Source: Candidatus Thiothrix anitrata
GTDB taxonomy: Bacteria; Pseudomonadota; Gammaproteobacteria; Thiotrichales; Thiotrichaceae
Direction: 5' to 3'
NCBI RefSeq assembly: GCF_017901155.1
Contig: NZ_CP072800.1
Location: 1,143,283 to 1,207,282 of the forward strand
DNA: 64,000 nt
Within the stretch, counting starts at the first letter, position 1, and every line of letters begins with the position of its first letter. A program made the translations under genes and the position numbers. The notes beneath the pieces were generated by a model, which was not told the origin of the DNA, did not search any database, and saw only the letters and a list, made by a program, of their open reading frames with translations. Shown here piece after piece: positions 56,632 to 64,000 of the stretch.

Positions 56632-58173
56632 CTATTGTGCGTTGCACAATGATTGTGGTATCGGGTAAGACCACGTTTCGCTTACGGGGTTTCCGCCGTT
56701 TGTCAGTTCAATATCTAATTCTAGCGGTGTTTCACAGTTTTGCGGGATAATTTGAGCGATAACACGCCAGCCTTTAATGTAAGGGTTCTCTTGAACTATT
56801 GCCATTTTGACTTTGCCAGAGCCTCGTAGCGCGGTTTTCGCTTTGGGTGCGGTTTTTAATTTTGGTAACTCATTGAAATCGACGATAAAGCGAATAATTC
56901 CTTCATGCCCCGGTAAGGAGTCTACCGCACGGTTCGTGACTCGCGTTGCATGGACTTTGCCGAGTTGGTGTGTATCAGGGGCTGCGCTGCGCCATGACAG
57001 GCGGTAGTGCAGGCGTTGTGGCACTTTGCCAGTTTCGCCTTTCCAGTAGGCTACAACATTATCCACGGTGTCAGAATTGGTGTGTAAGCGCATGAGCTGT
57101 ACATGACCGTTACCCCACGCGTTTAATGGCTCAACCCACACACTAGGGCGTGCGTGATACCACGCTTCCAAGTCTTGGTAGCTGTTAAAGTTGCGGTCAC
57201 GTTGCATCAGGCCAAAACCTTGCAGGTTGTCAGCGGCAATTGATTGCACGTTGAAATAAGCTACTTCTACTAGTGGTTGCCACTTCCAAGTGTCATCGTT
57301 GTGAATTAATAAGCCATCAGAATCGTGCACTTCCGGGCGATAATCACCGTATTGGTGCGGCGAGTTTTCACCGTGGAAGAACATACTGGTCAATGGTGCA
57401 ACACCGATTTCGCTGATGCTGTCCTTGCGTGGATACAGTTGTGTTTCGATTTCAATGTCGGTGCTTTTACCCGGCTTAATGACGAAACGACTCGCGCCAC
57501 TGAGTGACGGGCTGTCTAACAAGGCGCAAATCACCAATTCTTGCGCATTTTTAGCCGGTTTTTCCAACCAAAATTGGGTGTAGTCGGGAAATTCTTCTTG
57601 GCCTTCGAGTGAGGTGTTAATGCTGAGGCCACGTGCAGATAAACCGTAACGCTGATCTTGCCCCAATGCTCGAAAATAGCTCGCACCTTGGAAAACCACG
57701 GTTTCATTATAAGGTGCGTTGGCTTCGCTTCGACCGAGTTTGGAGAGAATGCGGAATCCAGTAAAATCCATATTGGGTTCGTCATTTTCGAGTTTCAAAT
57801 CCTTAACTTCGGTGTAGTCGAAATATTTTTTGGAAAATGTGATGGGTTTTGCGGTGTTGTCTTCCCACGTGAACAGCTTGACCGGGCGGATGAAGTGCAT
57901 TCCCGGATGCATGAATTCCAGTTGGAAAGGTAGGTTTTCGCTGCGCCAGAAGGTTTGATTGCCAAGGAACTTGATACGTTGGTAATGGTCGTAGGTGATG
58001 CGTCCGGTATTCACTTTCATCATGGGTGTTTTGACGAAGGCTTCGCCCGCTTTTTGTGCGGCGATCTGTTGGACATGCGGGAAGCACCCTGTATCCTTGG
58101 CGTTTGCAGGCAATGCCAGCACCAGTAGTGCGAAGGTCAAGCTGAGTGAGATGGAATGGATGGCTGATTTCAT
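56632..58173 (-). CDS. opgG: glucan biosynthesis protein OpgG
   Basis: Periplasmic protein needed with OpgH to make and branch periplasmic glucans. 513 residues from MKSAIHSISLSLTFALLVLALPANA, a Sec signal. Family blocks include AYNETVVFQGASYFRALG-like PYNETVVFQGASYFRALG, STDIEIETQLYPRK, APLTSMFFHGEN, YRPEVHDSDGL and VWVEPLNAWGNGHVQL. OpgD is a close relative but has a Tat signal, absent here. It is the first gene of the opgG-small gene-opgH group. Confidence 0.92.
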   Translation of the reverse strand: MKSAIHSISLSLTFALLVLALPANAKDTGCFPHVQQIAAQKAGEAFVKTPMMKVNTGRITYDHYQRIKFLGNQTFWRSENLPFQLEFMHPGMHFIRPVKLFTWEDNTAKPITFSKKYFDYTEVKDLKLENDEPNMDFTGFRILSKLGRSEANAPYNETVVFQGASYFRALGQDQRYGLSARGLSINTSLEGQEEFPDYTQFWLEKPAKNAQELVICALLDSPSLSGASRFVIKPGKSTDIEIETQLYPRKDSISEIGVAPLTSMFFHGENSPHQYGDYRPEVHDSDGLLIHNDDTWKWQPLVEVAYFNVQSIAADNLQGFGLMQRDRNFNSYQDLEAWYHARPSVWVEPLNAWGNGHVQLMRLHTNSDTVDNVVAYWKGETGKVPQRLHYRLSWRSAAPDTHQLGKVHATRVTNRAVDSLPGHEGIIRFIVDFNELPKLKTAPKAKTALRGSGKVKMAIVQENPYIKGWRVIAQIIPQNCETPLELDIELTNGGNPVSETWSYPIPQSLCNAQ

Positions 58174-58313
58174 GCTGTCGGGAGTCCGAAACGGTTGAAT
58201 ACCGAAATAGGCCAAGGGTATGGCGCGGGAATTGTAGAGTAGAATACGTTACACGTACAGCGTTACGTGCAGATTATTGATAAAACAGCGTTAGGCAAGG
58301 GAAAAATATTTCG

Positions 58314-59498
58314 ATGAATCGTGATCTGTCGTTGGATGTATTGAGAGGCATCATGCTGGTTATTATGGCCGCCGATCATTTTGGTGAGCCAATTTTTCAG
58401 TATTTGTACGAGTTTGCTGGTTACGTGAGTGCGGCAGAGGGATTTGTATTTTTGTCGGGAATGCTGGTGGCATTGGTGTACAGCCGGTATCACAGTGCGG
58501 GTGGTTATGTGCTGGAGCAACGTGTGTGGCATCGTGCCGGAGTGATCTATCTGTATCACTTAATAGTGTTGCTAGCGGTATTTGTGTTCACAGTGGTGAC
58601 GGATTTGTCGGGTGCGTATTGGAAAAGTTTTGCCACGGAAATGCAGGCTGAGCCGATTCGGGGTTTGCTATCGGGCATGGCACTGAGTTATAAACCGCCG
58701 ATGCTGGATGTGTTGCCGTTATACGTTATCTTGATGTTATCCGCGCCGTTTGCGTTGCGTTGGATGACGCAATACCGCACGGTCGGAGTGGCAATGGTCT
58801 TGGCTGGCAGCGTGGGTTTGTGGTGGTGGGCGCAATACGGTTTGGGGAATGCGTTTGAGCGTTTGTTGCCGGACGCGCTGATGCTGCGTAATGGTGCGTT
58901 CCATGTATTCGCTTGGCAATTAGTTTTTGTGCTGGGTATGGTACTGGGCTTTTTACGCTTTGATAGTAAAGATGCTACGCCGCGTGTTAATCCGTGGTTG
59001 TTTGGTGGGAGTGTTGCGATTGTGGCGTATTTGTTTTTGCAACGTCATGGTTACATTAATGCTTGGATAGGCGATACAGCGGTGGTGTCTTGGTTGCAGG
59101 AATACCGTCACATTGCCCGTGATAATATGGCGTGGATGCGTTTGTTGAATTTCCTTGCGATGGTATATGTGATCTCTGGTTTGATTGCATGGCATAAACG
59201 TTTCGATTTATTTAAGCTGCTGGCGTTGCCGGGGCGTTGGCTGGCGTTTTTAGGGCAGCATTCCTTGCAAGTGTTTGCGTTTCATTTGGTGGTGCTGTAT
59301 TGCTACATTCCGTTCCGTTGGGGTGATTGGGCGTTTACGGATAATCAGAAATGGTTTGTGCTGGTGGCGTTTCTGGCGAGTTTGACGCTACCTGCGCTGT
59401 GGCACAAAGCCTATTTACAGCGCAAGAAACAGCAACAAAATTGTAGGTCGGACTTTAGTCCGACAACCTCTGGTGCTTTGACACCAATGTCGGGTTGA
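58314..59498 (+). CDS. opgC: OpgC protein (glucan succinyl transfer), with repeat-derived C-terminus
   Basis: 394-residue membrane protein with about ten segments, opening MNRDLSLDVLRGIMLVIMAADHFG, the OpgC/acyltransferase-3-like signature. It substitutes periplasmic glucans with succinyl or similar groups. The last 18 residues (CRSDFSPTTSGALTPMSG) and the stop codon come from a palindromic repeat at 59444-59509, so the native end is lost. It is divergent from opgG. Confidence 0.9.
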   Translation: MNRDLSLDVLRGIMLVIMAADHFGEPIFQYLYEFAGYVSAAEGFVFLSGMLVALVYSRYHSAGGYVLEQRVWHRAGVIYLYHLIVLLAVFVFTVVTDLSGAYWKSFATEMQAEPIRGLLSGMALSYKPPMLDVLPLYVILMLSAPFALRWMTQYRTVGVAMVLAGSVGLWWWAQYGLGNAFERLLPDALMLRNGAFHVFAWQLVFVLGMVLGFLRFDSKDATPRVNPWLFGGSVAIVAYLFLQRHGYINAWIGDTAVVSWLQEYRHIARDNMAWMRLLNFLAMVYVISGLIAWHKRFDLFKLLALPGRWLAFLGQHSLQVFAFHLVVLYCYIPFRWGDWAFTDNQKWFVLVAFLASLTLPALWHKAYLQRKKQQQNCRSDFSPTTSGALTPMSG

Positions 59499-59509
59499 AG
59501 TCTGACCTA
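59444..59509. repeat. 66-bp palindromic repeat element at the end of opgC
   Basis: Outer inverted arms TAGGTCGGACTTTAGTCCGACA (59444-59465) and TGTCGGGTTGAAGTCTGACCTA (59488-59509) match at about 18 of 22 positions; the left arm itself holds the palindrome CGGACT/AGTCCG. It resembles small nonautonomous mobile repeats. It ends 6 bp before the ubiE stop. Confidence 0.75.
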
Positions 59510-59515
59510 TAGGGG

Positions 59516-60268
59516 TTAGAACTTGTAGCCTTTGTGTAAGGCCACGATGCCCCCCGTCATGTTGTTATAGGTGACACGCTCGAATCCTGCCGTTTCCATC
59601 ATGCCTTTGAGGGTTGGTTGATCCGGGTGCATCCGAATGGATTCTGCCAGATAACGGTAGCTTTCGGCATCATTGGCAATCAGTTTGCCCATCATCGGCA
59701 GGAATTTAAACGAATACTGGTCGTAGATCGGTGCTAAACCGGGTACGGCAGGCTTGGAAAATTCCAGCACTAATAAGCGTCCACCCGGTTTCAATACACG
59801 GTACATGGAGCGCAGGGCTTTATCTTTATCCGTCACATTCCGCAGCCCAAATGCCATGGTGATAATGTCGAAATGATTGTCAGCAAACGGCAAGCACTCG
59901 GCATTTGCCTGCACATAGCGCACATTGCCGCCAATCCCCATATCCGTTAAACGTTCCCGCCCGTTTTCTAGCATGGATGCGTTAATGTCAGAAAGAATCA
60001 CTTCGCCATCATCACCGACGATGCGGGCAAACTTTGCTGCCAAGTCACCGGTGCCGCCTGCAAGGTCGAGTACCCGGTTGCCGCGTTTCGCCCCGGCGGC
60101 ATCAATTGTGTAACGTTTCCACAAGCGATGTATCCCGAATGACATTACGTCGTTCATTATGTCGTACTTGTCGGCTACTGAGTGAAATACCTCGGCAACC
60201 CGACTAGCTTTTTCAGTAACGGGTACTTGTTGGAACCCGAAATGAGTGGTTTTTTCCTGTTCTGTCAT
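59516..60268 (-). CDS. ubiE: ubiquinone/menaquinone C-methyltransferase UbiE
   Basis: SAM-dependent methyltransferase in quinone synthesis. 250 residues; [31 protein letters not shown] is the family opening, [16 protein letters not shown] the SAM site, and [38 protein letters not shown] the core. It converges on opgC across the 66-bp palindromic repeat. Confidence 0.96.
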   Translation of the reverse strand: MTEQEKTTHFGFQQVPVTEKASRVAEVFHSVADKYDIMNDVMSFGIHRLWKRYTIDAAGAKRGNRVLDLAGGTGDLAAKFARIVGDDGEVILSDINASMLENGRERLTDMGIGGNVRYVQANAECLPFADNHFDIITMAFGLRNVTDKDKALRSMYRVLKPGGRLLVLEFSKPAVPGLAPIYDQYSFKFLPMMGKLIANDAESYRYLAESIRMHPDQPTLKGMMETAGFERVTYNNMTGGIVALHKGYKF

Positions 60269-60344
60269 GCGGCATGGTTTCCGAAAGTAGTAAGCATTGT
60301 CAGCATTGTAACAGGGTGTTGTTATTTCTTCATGGAGTTGAATT

Positions 60345-60731
60345 ATGAAAAAGTTAATCGCGGGTTTCGCACTGGCATTTATCGCATCCCCAGCCGCTCA
60401 GGCTTGGACAGGTGGTGGCGTGGAGACTATGCGCACCATGAAAGCCAATCAAACAGGCCCGGTAGTTCGTATTAAAGGCACGCAAATGCCGGTGCATGGA
60501 TGCTGTGGGATCAGTTGTGCGCCACGTCATGCCATGAAACGGCATCAACCCGTTGCTCGTTGCCCACAACCGGCGGCACATCGTTCAGCAAAACAGCAAG
60601 TGCGCTATCATCATGCTGCACCGGTACAGCGTCCTGCACCCGTTTATCAGCGCACGCAAAGCGTCGTGAGTGAGAAAACCTATTCACAACGTGTATACAG
60701 AAAGCCTGCTCACATTTGTCCAACGCGTTAA
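60345..60731 (+). CDS. small secreted His/Arg/Pro-rich protein
   Basis: 128 residues. Signal peptide [20 protein letters not shown], then a short mature protein with [19 protein letters not shown] and many His, Arg, Gln and Pro, which suggests metal binding or interaction with nucleic acid or polymer. No family recognised. A GGAG ribosome site precedes the ATG and a strong terminator follows. Confidence 0.65.
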   Translation: MKKLIAGFALAFIASPAAQAWTGGGVETMRTMKANQTGPVVRIKGTQMPVHGCCGISCAPRHAMKRHQPVARCPQPAAHRSAKQQVRYHHAAPVQRPAPVYQRTQSVVSEKTYSQRVYRKPAHICPTR

Positions 60732-60736
60732 GCACG

Positions 60737-60774
60737 AAATGGGGCAAATAGTATTTGATTTGCCCCATTTTGTT
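60737..60774 (+). terminator. rho-independent terminator
   Basis: Perfect 13-bp stem AAATGGGGCAAAT (60737-60749) / ATTTGCCCCATTT (60758-60770), 8-base loop, followed by TGTTGTATTTTG. It ends the transcript of the secreted protein at 60345. Confidence 0.82.
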
Positions 60775-60826
60775 GTATTTTGTGCTATCAAAACAGGATG
60801 TATTGTTGTGTACAAGGAGTACCGTT

Positions 60827-61126
60827 ATGAAATCATCATTATTGTTTGCACCGATCTTGTTAGTCGCTGGTTTGGGTGCTGTTACGAATGTGTTGGCACA
60901 AGAGACGGCTGTTGATCCAATGGCAGCTTATCGTTATCAAGCACCAGCTAATTCGTGGTATGCGGCTAAGATTAAACCGAAATTTGCGGTGCGAGCTAAA
61001 GCACGCGAAGAACAGCCCGCAGCAGCCGTTACGCCGCCCGCTGATCCCATGAATACTCCGGCAGCACGAAATATTGACCCACCACGCGCCTTACCGTTTT
61101 GGCGTGAGATTCCAGCAGCACAGTAG
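60827..61126 (+). CDS. small secreted protein, function unknown
   Basis: 99 residues from MKSSLLFAPILLVAGLGAVTNVLAQ (AAGGAG site upstream). The mature part is Ala/Pro-rich with two similar YxxxxxNSWYAAKIKPKFAVRAKA and Pro-Met segments and ends DPPRALPFWREIPAAQ. No family recognised. It is transcribed separately from the previous gene because of the terminator. Confidence 0.6.
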   Translation: MKSSLLFAPILLVAGLGAVTNVLAQETAVDPMAAYRYQAPANSWYAAKIKPKFAVRAKAREEQPAAAVTPPADPMNTPAARNIDPPRALPFWREIPAAQ

Positions 61127-61144
61127 CCGGTTGCCGTAGATCAT

Positions 61145-62020
61145 TTAAAATGGCATAAACATCTGGGTCATGTAAGCAAGGATTTCATCGTGCCAAATCA
61201 GCGCGATAAATCCGGCACTGGCGAGCCAAGGGCCAAAAGGCATGGGTACGCTTTGGTTTTGGCGTTTGATGATCATCCAAGCAATGCCAAAAACCGCACC
61301 TAGCATTGAAGCGGCAAAAATGACAAAAGGTAATATTTGCCAGCCGCCCCAAGCACCGAGGGCGGCGAGCAGCTTGAAATCGCCGTAGCCCATGCCTTCC
61401 TTGCCGGTTAATAGCCGGAACAGATGGAATACTAGCCATAACGATAAATAACCCCATACTGCACCCAGCACAGCATGGTGCAAGTTGGTAAATAAACCAT
61501 CTATGTTTAGCAATAAGCCAGCCCATAACAATGGGTAGACCAGCAGATCGGGCAATAACATCGTTTTTGCATCAATGACGCTTAATGCCACCAGTGCCCA
61601 AGTAAAGACGAGTAATGCAGGTAACGCGGCACTGTAACCGACTTTCCAAGCCACCAGTACCGACAACAAGGCGGTTGCCAGCTCAACTAGGGGGTATTGC
61701 ATGGAAATGGGGGTTTTGCACCCGGCGCATTTACCCCGCAGAAATAAGTAGCTGATGACCGGAATGTTTTCCCATGCACTGATGCGATGCCCACAGGTGG
61801 GGCATTCGGAGCGTGGCACTACCAAGTTAAAATGACCGCTTGCGTCTTCCGCAGGTGCATCGCCTTGCCATTCGAGGCAATCTTGCTTCCATTGGCGTTC
61901 CAGCATAATCGGCAGGCGGTAAATAACTACGTTTAAAAAACTACCGACCAATAAGGAGAGTAGCCCGACCATGCTTAATAGCCAAGTTTGGCTAATGCTT
62001 AATAAATTTATCAGTTCCAT
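61145..62020 (-). CDS. pilD: prepilin peptidase PilD
   Basis: Bifunctional membrane aspartic protease and N-methyltransferase that processes type IV pilins. 291 residues; the two catalytic Asp are in SVIDAKTMLLPD and MGYGDFKLLAALG. The cytosolic loop has the two cysteine pairs CPTC and CAGC of the zinc-binding form. It is the last gene of pilB-pilC-pilD and would process the FimT-like protein at 35053. Confidence 0.95.
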   Translation of the reverse strand: MELINLLSISQTWLLSMVGLLSLLVGSFLNVVIYRLPIMLERQWKQDCLEWQGDAPAEDASGHFNLVVPRSECPTCGHRISAWENIPVISYLFLRGKCAGCKTPISMQYPLVELATALLSVLVAWKVGYSAALPALLVFTWALVALSVIDAKTMLLPDLLVYPLLWAGLLLNIDGLFTNLHHAVLGAVWGYLSLWLVFHLFRLLTGKEGMGYGDFKLLAALGAWGGWQILPFVIFAASMLGAVFGIAWMIIKRQNQSVPMPFGPWLASAGFIALIWHDEILAYMTQMFMPF

Positions 62021-62039
62021 TGTTATCGCTTGTTATGGG

Positions 62040-63302
62040 TTAAACCACAGCACCCAATTTGAAAATAGGCAGGTACATCGCAATGACCAACCCTCCGACG
62101 ATTACCCCTAATACTGCCATAATCAGCGGCTCTATTTGTTTGGACAAGGTATCCACTAAGTTGTCCACTTGTTCTTCATAATAATCCGCGACCTTGGCAA
62201 GCATTTCCTCGACGCGCCCAGATTCTTCGCCGATACGAGTCATTTGAATGATGAAATTGGGGAATGCCTGCGTAGTTTGCATTGCCGTGTTTAATTGTAC
62301 ACCACGTGAGATGTCTTCTTGCATCCGTAATGTTGCTTCTTCGTAAACGGCATTGCCAGTTGCCCCAGCGACCGAATCCATCGACTCCACCAACGGCACA
62401 CCTGCTGCAAACATGGTGGATAACGTGCGTGAAAAGCGTGCAATCGCCGACAGGTTCAGGATGTTGCCAATAATCGGCATCCGCAGTGACATGAGGTCGA
62501 CAAAACGGTCAAAGGCTTTAGATTTACGACGGGCAATGCCGAAACTGTAGCCAACCGCAATCATTCCGATCAGCGGTATCCACCAATAGGCTTTGAGCCA
62601 GTCTGACATGCTAATCACCATTAAGGTGAAAGCGGGTAAATCCGCCCCAAAACTGCTGAAAACTTCCTTAAATTGCGGAATAACCCAGATCAACAAAATG
62701 CTTGAGACGACCACTGCTGCAATAATAACAATCAACGGGTACATCATGGCACTTTTGACTTTGGCCTTGAGTGCTTCACTTTTTTCTTTGTAGGTCGCCA
62801 CTTTGTCGAGCATGGTTTCTAGCGTACCGGCTTGCTCTCCTGCCTTCACCAGATTGACAAATAATTTGTCGAAATAGCGTGGGTGACGTGCCAAGGCATC
62901 GCCAAAACTTGCGCCACCCTCAATATCTGTGGCAATGCGTGTCACCAAATCCCGTACTGAAGGATTGTCACCGCTGCTGGCAATCATGTGCAATGACTGC
63001 ACCATCGGCACACCGGAACGCATCATGGTAGTCACTTGGCGTGCAAAATGGGCGATGTCAGCGGGTTTGATTGCAGGCTTAAACAAAGTACGCGGTTTGC
63101 GGTAAACACGACCGGGATTAATACCTTTGCGGCGCAATTCAGCACGTAACCAGTTGGGGTTGACGGCTTGGGTTTCTCCGCGAATTTTCACACCATTGCG
63201 ATTGACCCCTTCCCATACGTAGGTGGGTTTTTCTACAGGCTTGGGTGCTGCAACGGCAGTGGCACGTGTTAGCTGCTTACGGCTTGGATTAAGGCTTTGC
63301 AT
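62040..63302 (-). CDS. pilC: type IV pilus inner membrane platform protein PilC
   Basis: 420 residues with two GspF domains (about 85-210 and 290-410) and membrane segments after each. Opening TYVWEGVNRNGVKIRGETQA and the block FARQVTTMMRSGVPMVQSLHMIA, repeated as RFSRTLSTMFAAGVPLVESMDSV in the second half, are typical. It anchors the pilus and works with PilB. Confidence 0.95.
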   Translation of the reverse strand: MQSLNPSRKQLTRATAVAAPKPVEKPTYVWEGVNRNGVKIRGETQAVNPNWLRAELRRKGINPGRVYRKPRTLFKPAIKPADIAHFARQVTTMMRSGVPMVQSLHMIASSGDNPSVRDLVTRIATDIEGGASFGDALARHPRYFDKLFVNLVKAGEQAGTLETMLDKVATYKEKSEALKAKVKSAMMYPLIVIIAAVVVSSILLIWVIPQFKEVFSSFGADLPAFTLMVISMSDWLKAYWWIPLIGMIAVGYSFGIARRKSKAFDRFVDLMSLRMPIIGNILNLSAIARFSRTLSTMFAAGVPLVESMDSVAGATGNAVYEEATLRMQEDISRGVQLNTAMQTTQAFPNFIIQMTRIGEESGRVEEMLAKVADYYEEQVDNLVDTLSKQIEPLIMAVLGVIVGGLVIAMYLPIFKLGAVV

Positions 63303-63392
63303 GGGTTGTGTTCTGCATTATTTTTATAATCGTGGCCTTGAGTCTAGCATGAGGGTAACGCGCCCGTGGATTCTTTATGGATAACTGGTGGG

Positions 63393-64000
63393 CTAATCGG
63401 TGGTGACGCGTGCTAGCTCCGCTAAAGAGGTGATGCCCTGACGTACTTTTTCCAAGCCCGATTGGCGTAAATCGAAAATACCTTCTTTGAGTGCCTGATC
63501 CGCTAATTCTATCGAGTTACAACCATTCATTACCATGCGTCCCATTTCCGCCGAAATTGGCATGACTTGGTAAAGCCCAACACGACCTTTGTAGCCGTGG
63601 GAACATGCCTCACAGCCGCAGGGTTCGTAAATTGTGAGGCTGGGAATTTCTGCGGCCTTAAATCCTAATTCAAGCAATGCTTCGGAGGGAATATTGGTGG
63701 CCGGACGTTTGCACTTTTCACAGAGTCGTCGCGCCAGACGTTGCGCTACAATCAAATGTACGGATGAAGCAATGTTAAACGGTGGTACGCCCATATTGAG
63801 CAAGCGCGTCAGCGTTTCCGGTGCGCTATTGGTGTGTAACGTTGAGAGTACCAAGTGACCGGTTTGCGCGGCTTTAATGGCAATTTCTGCGGTTTCAAGG
63901 TCGCGAATTTCCCCGACCATAATGACATCCGGGTCTTGACGTAAGAATGAGCGCAGCGCGTCCGCGAAAGTTAACCCAACTTTGGCATTAACATTGACTT
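63393..64000 (-). CDS. pilB: type IV pilus assembly ATPase PilB (5' part outside window)
   Basis: Hexameric ATPase driving pilus extension. The frame is open from base 64000 ([24 protein letters not shown]) to the stop at 63393, giving the C-terminal 202 codons. The Walker B / Asp box [19 protein letters not shown] and the His box [10 protein letters not shown] are present, as is the four-Cys zinc motif (CEKCKRP and [15 protein letters not shown]). The N-terminal domain and Walker A lie beyond the right edge. Confidence 0.95.
   Translation of the reverse strand, partial: VNVNAKVGLTFADALRSFLRQDPDVIMVGEIRDLETAEIAIKAAQTGHLVLSTLHTNSAPETLTRLLNMGVPPFNIASSVHLIVAQRLARRLCEKCKRPATNIPSEALLELGFKAAEIPSLTIYEPCGCEACSHGYKGRVGLYQVMPISAEMGRMVMNGCNSIELADQALKEGIFDLRQSGLEKVRQGITSLAELARVTTD

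Overview
The window looks like a piece of chromosome from a sulfur-oxidising gammaproteobacterium, most likely a Thiothrix-like member of the Thiotrichales. The housekeeping blocks follow gammaproteobacterial gene order (dapF-DUF484-xerC, def-fmt-rsmB-trkA, pcm-rhodanese-tolC, pilB-pilC-pilD), and there is a sox (thiosulfate oxidation) locus plus tusA. The genus is an inference from gene content. No rRNA, tRNA, CRISPR array, transposase or phage gene was found.

Layout. 1-7.4 kb: ubiD (cut by the left edge), a MenA/UbiA-type prenyltransferase, truD, bioF, tusA and the dapF-DUF484-xerC operon. 7.4-11.6 kb: a poorly characterised stretch with two lipoproteins, a secreted ankyrin protein, a DUF815 AAA ATPase and a large membrane protein of unknown function. 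11.6-13.1 kb: lipA and a GNAT acetyltransferase. 13.1-23.9 kb: the sulfur locus, with soxB divergent from an ECF sigma / anti-sigma pair, a VapBC toxin-antitoxin pair, a DUF4395 membrane protein, a periplasmic DsrE-like protein, two tandem metallo-beta-lactamase-fold (SoxH-like) genes, and soxX-soxYZ-soxA followed by a second, almost identical soxYZ. No soxCD is present in the window. 23.9-37.2 kb: LysM lipoprotein, def-fmt-rsmB, DUF4390, an NtrY/NtrX-like two-component pair, trkA-trkH, a FimT/GspH pseudopilin, ispH and an unknown gene. 37.3-42.7 kb: Atm1-type ABC exporter, dsbD, a double-thioredoxin SoxW-like protein and a Cys-rich EF-hand protein resembling HvfA-type precursors. 42.9-49.2 kb: nrdA and nrdB with a type II restriction-modification pair inserted between them. 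49.2-64 kb: tolC-rhodanese-pcm, small secreted proteins, DUF1415, rhomboid, the glucan genes opgG-opgH and opgC, ubiE, and the pilB-pilC-pilD pilus block (pilB cut by the right edge).

The most unusual system is the ECF sigma factor whose membrane anti-sigma partner carries a C-terminal DsrE-like domain predicted to face the periplasm. A separate secreted DsrE-like protein lies about 1.5 kb away, and the sox genes flank the pair. Promoter-like sequences starting GGAATATT lie in front of soxB, in front of the sigma gene and in front of the second soxYZ copy. This suggests, but does not prove, a sulfur-responsive ECF circuit controlling sox genes.

Other notable points: soxYZ duplicated with 8 mismatches in 793 bp; short palindromic repeats that have rewritten the C-termini of a SoxH-like protein and of OpgC and inserted 16 residues in frame into Fmt; a NotI-like restriction-modification pair nested in the ribonucleotide reductase locus; and an orphan HvfA-like peptide precursor with EF-hands in its middle.
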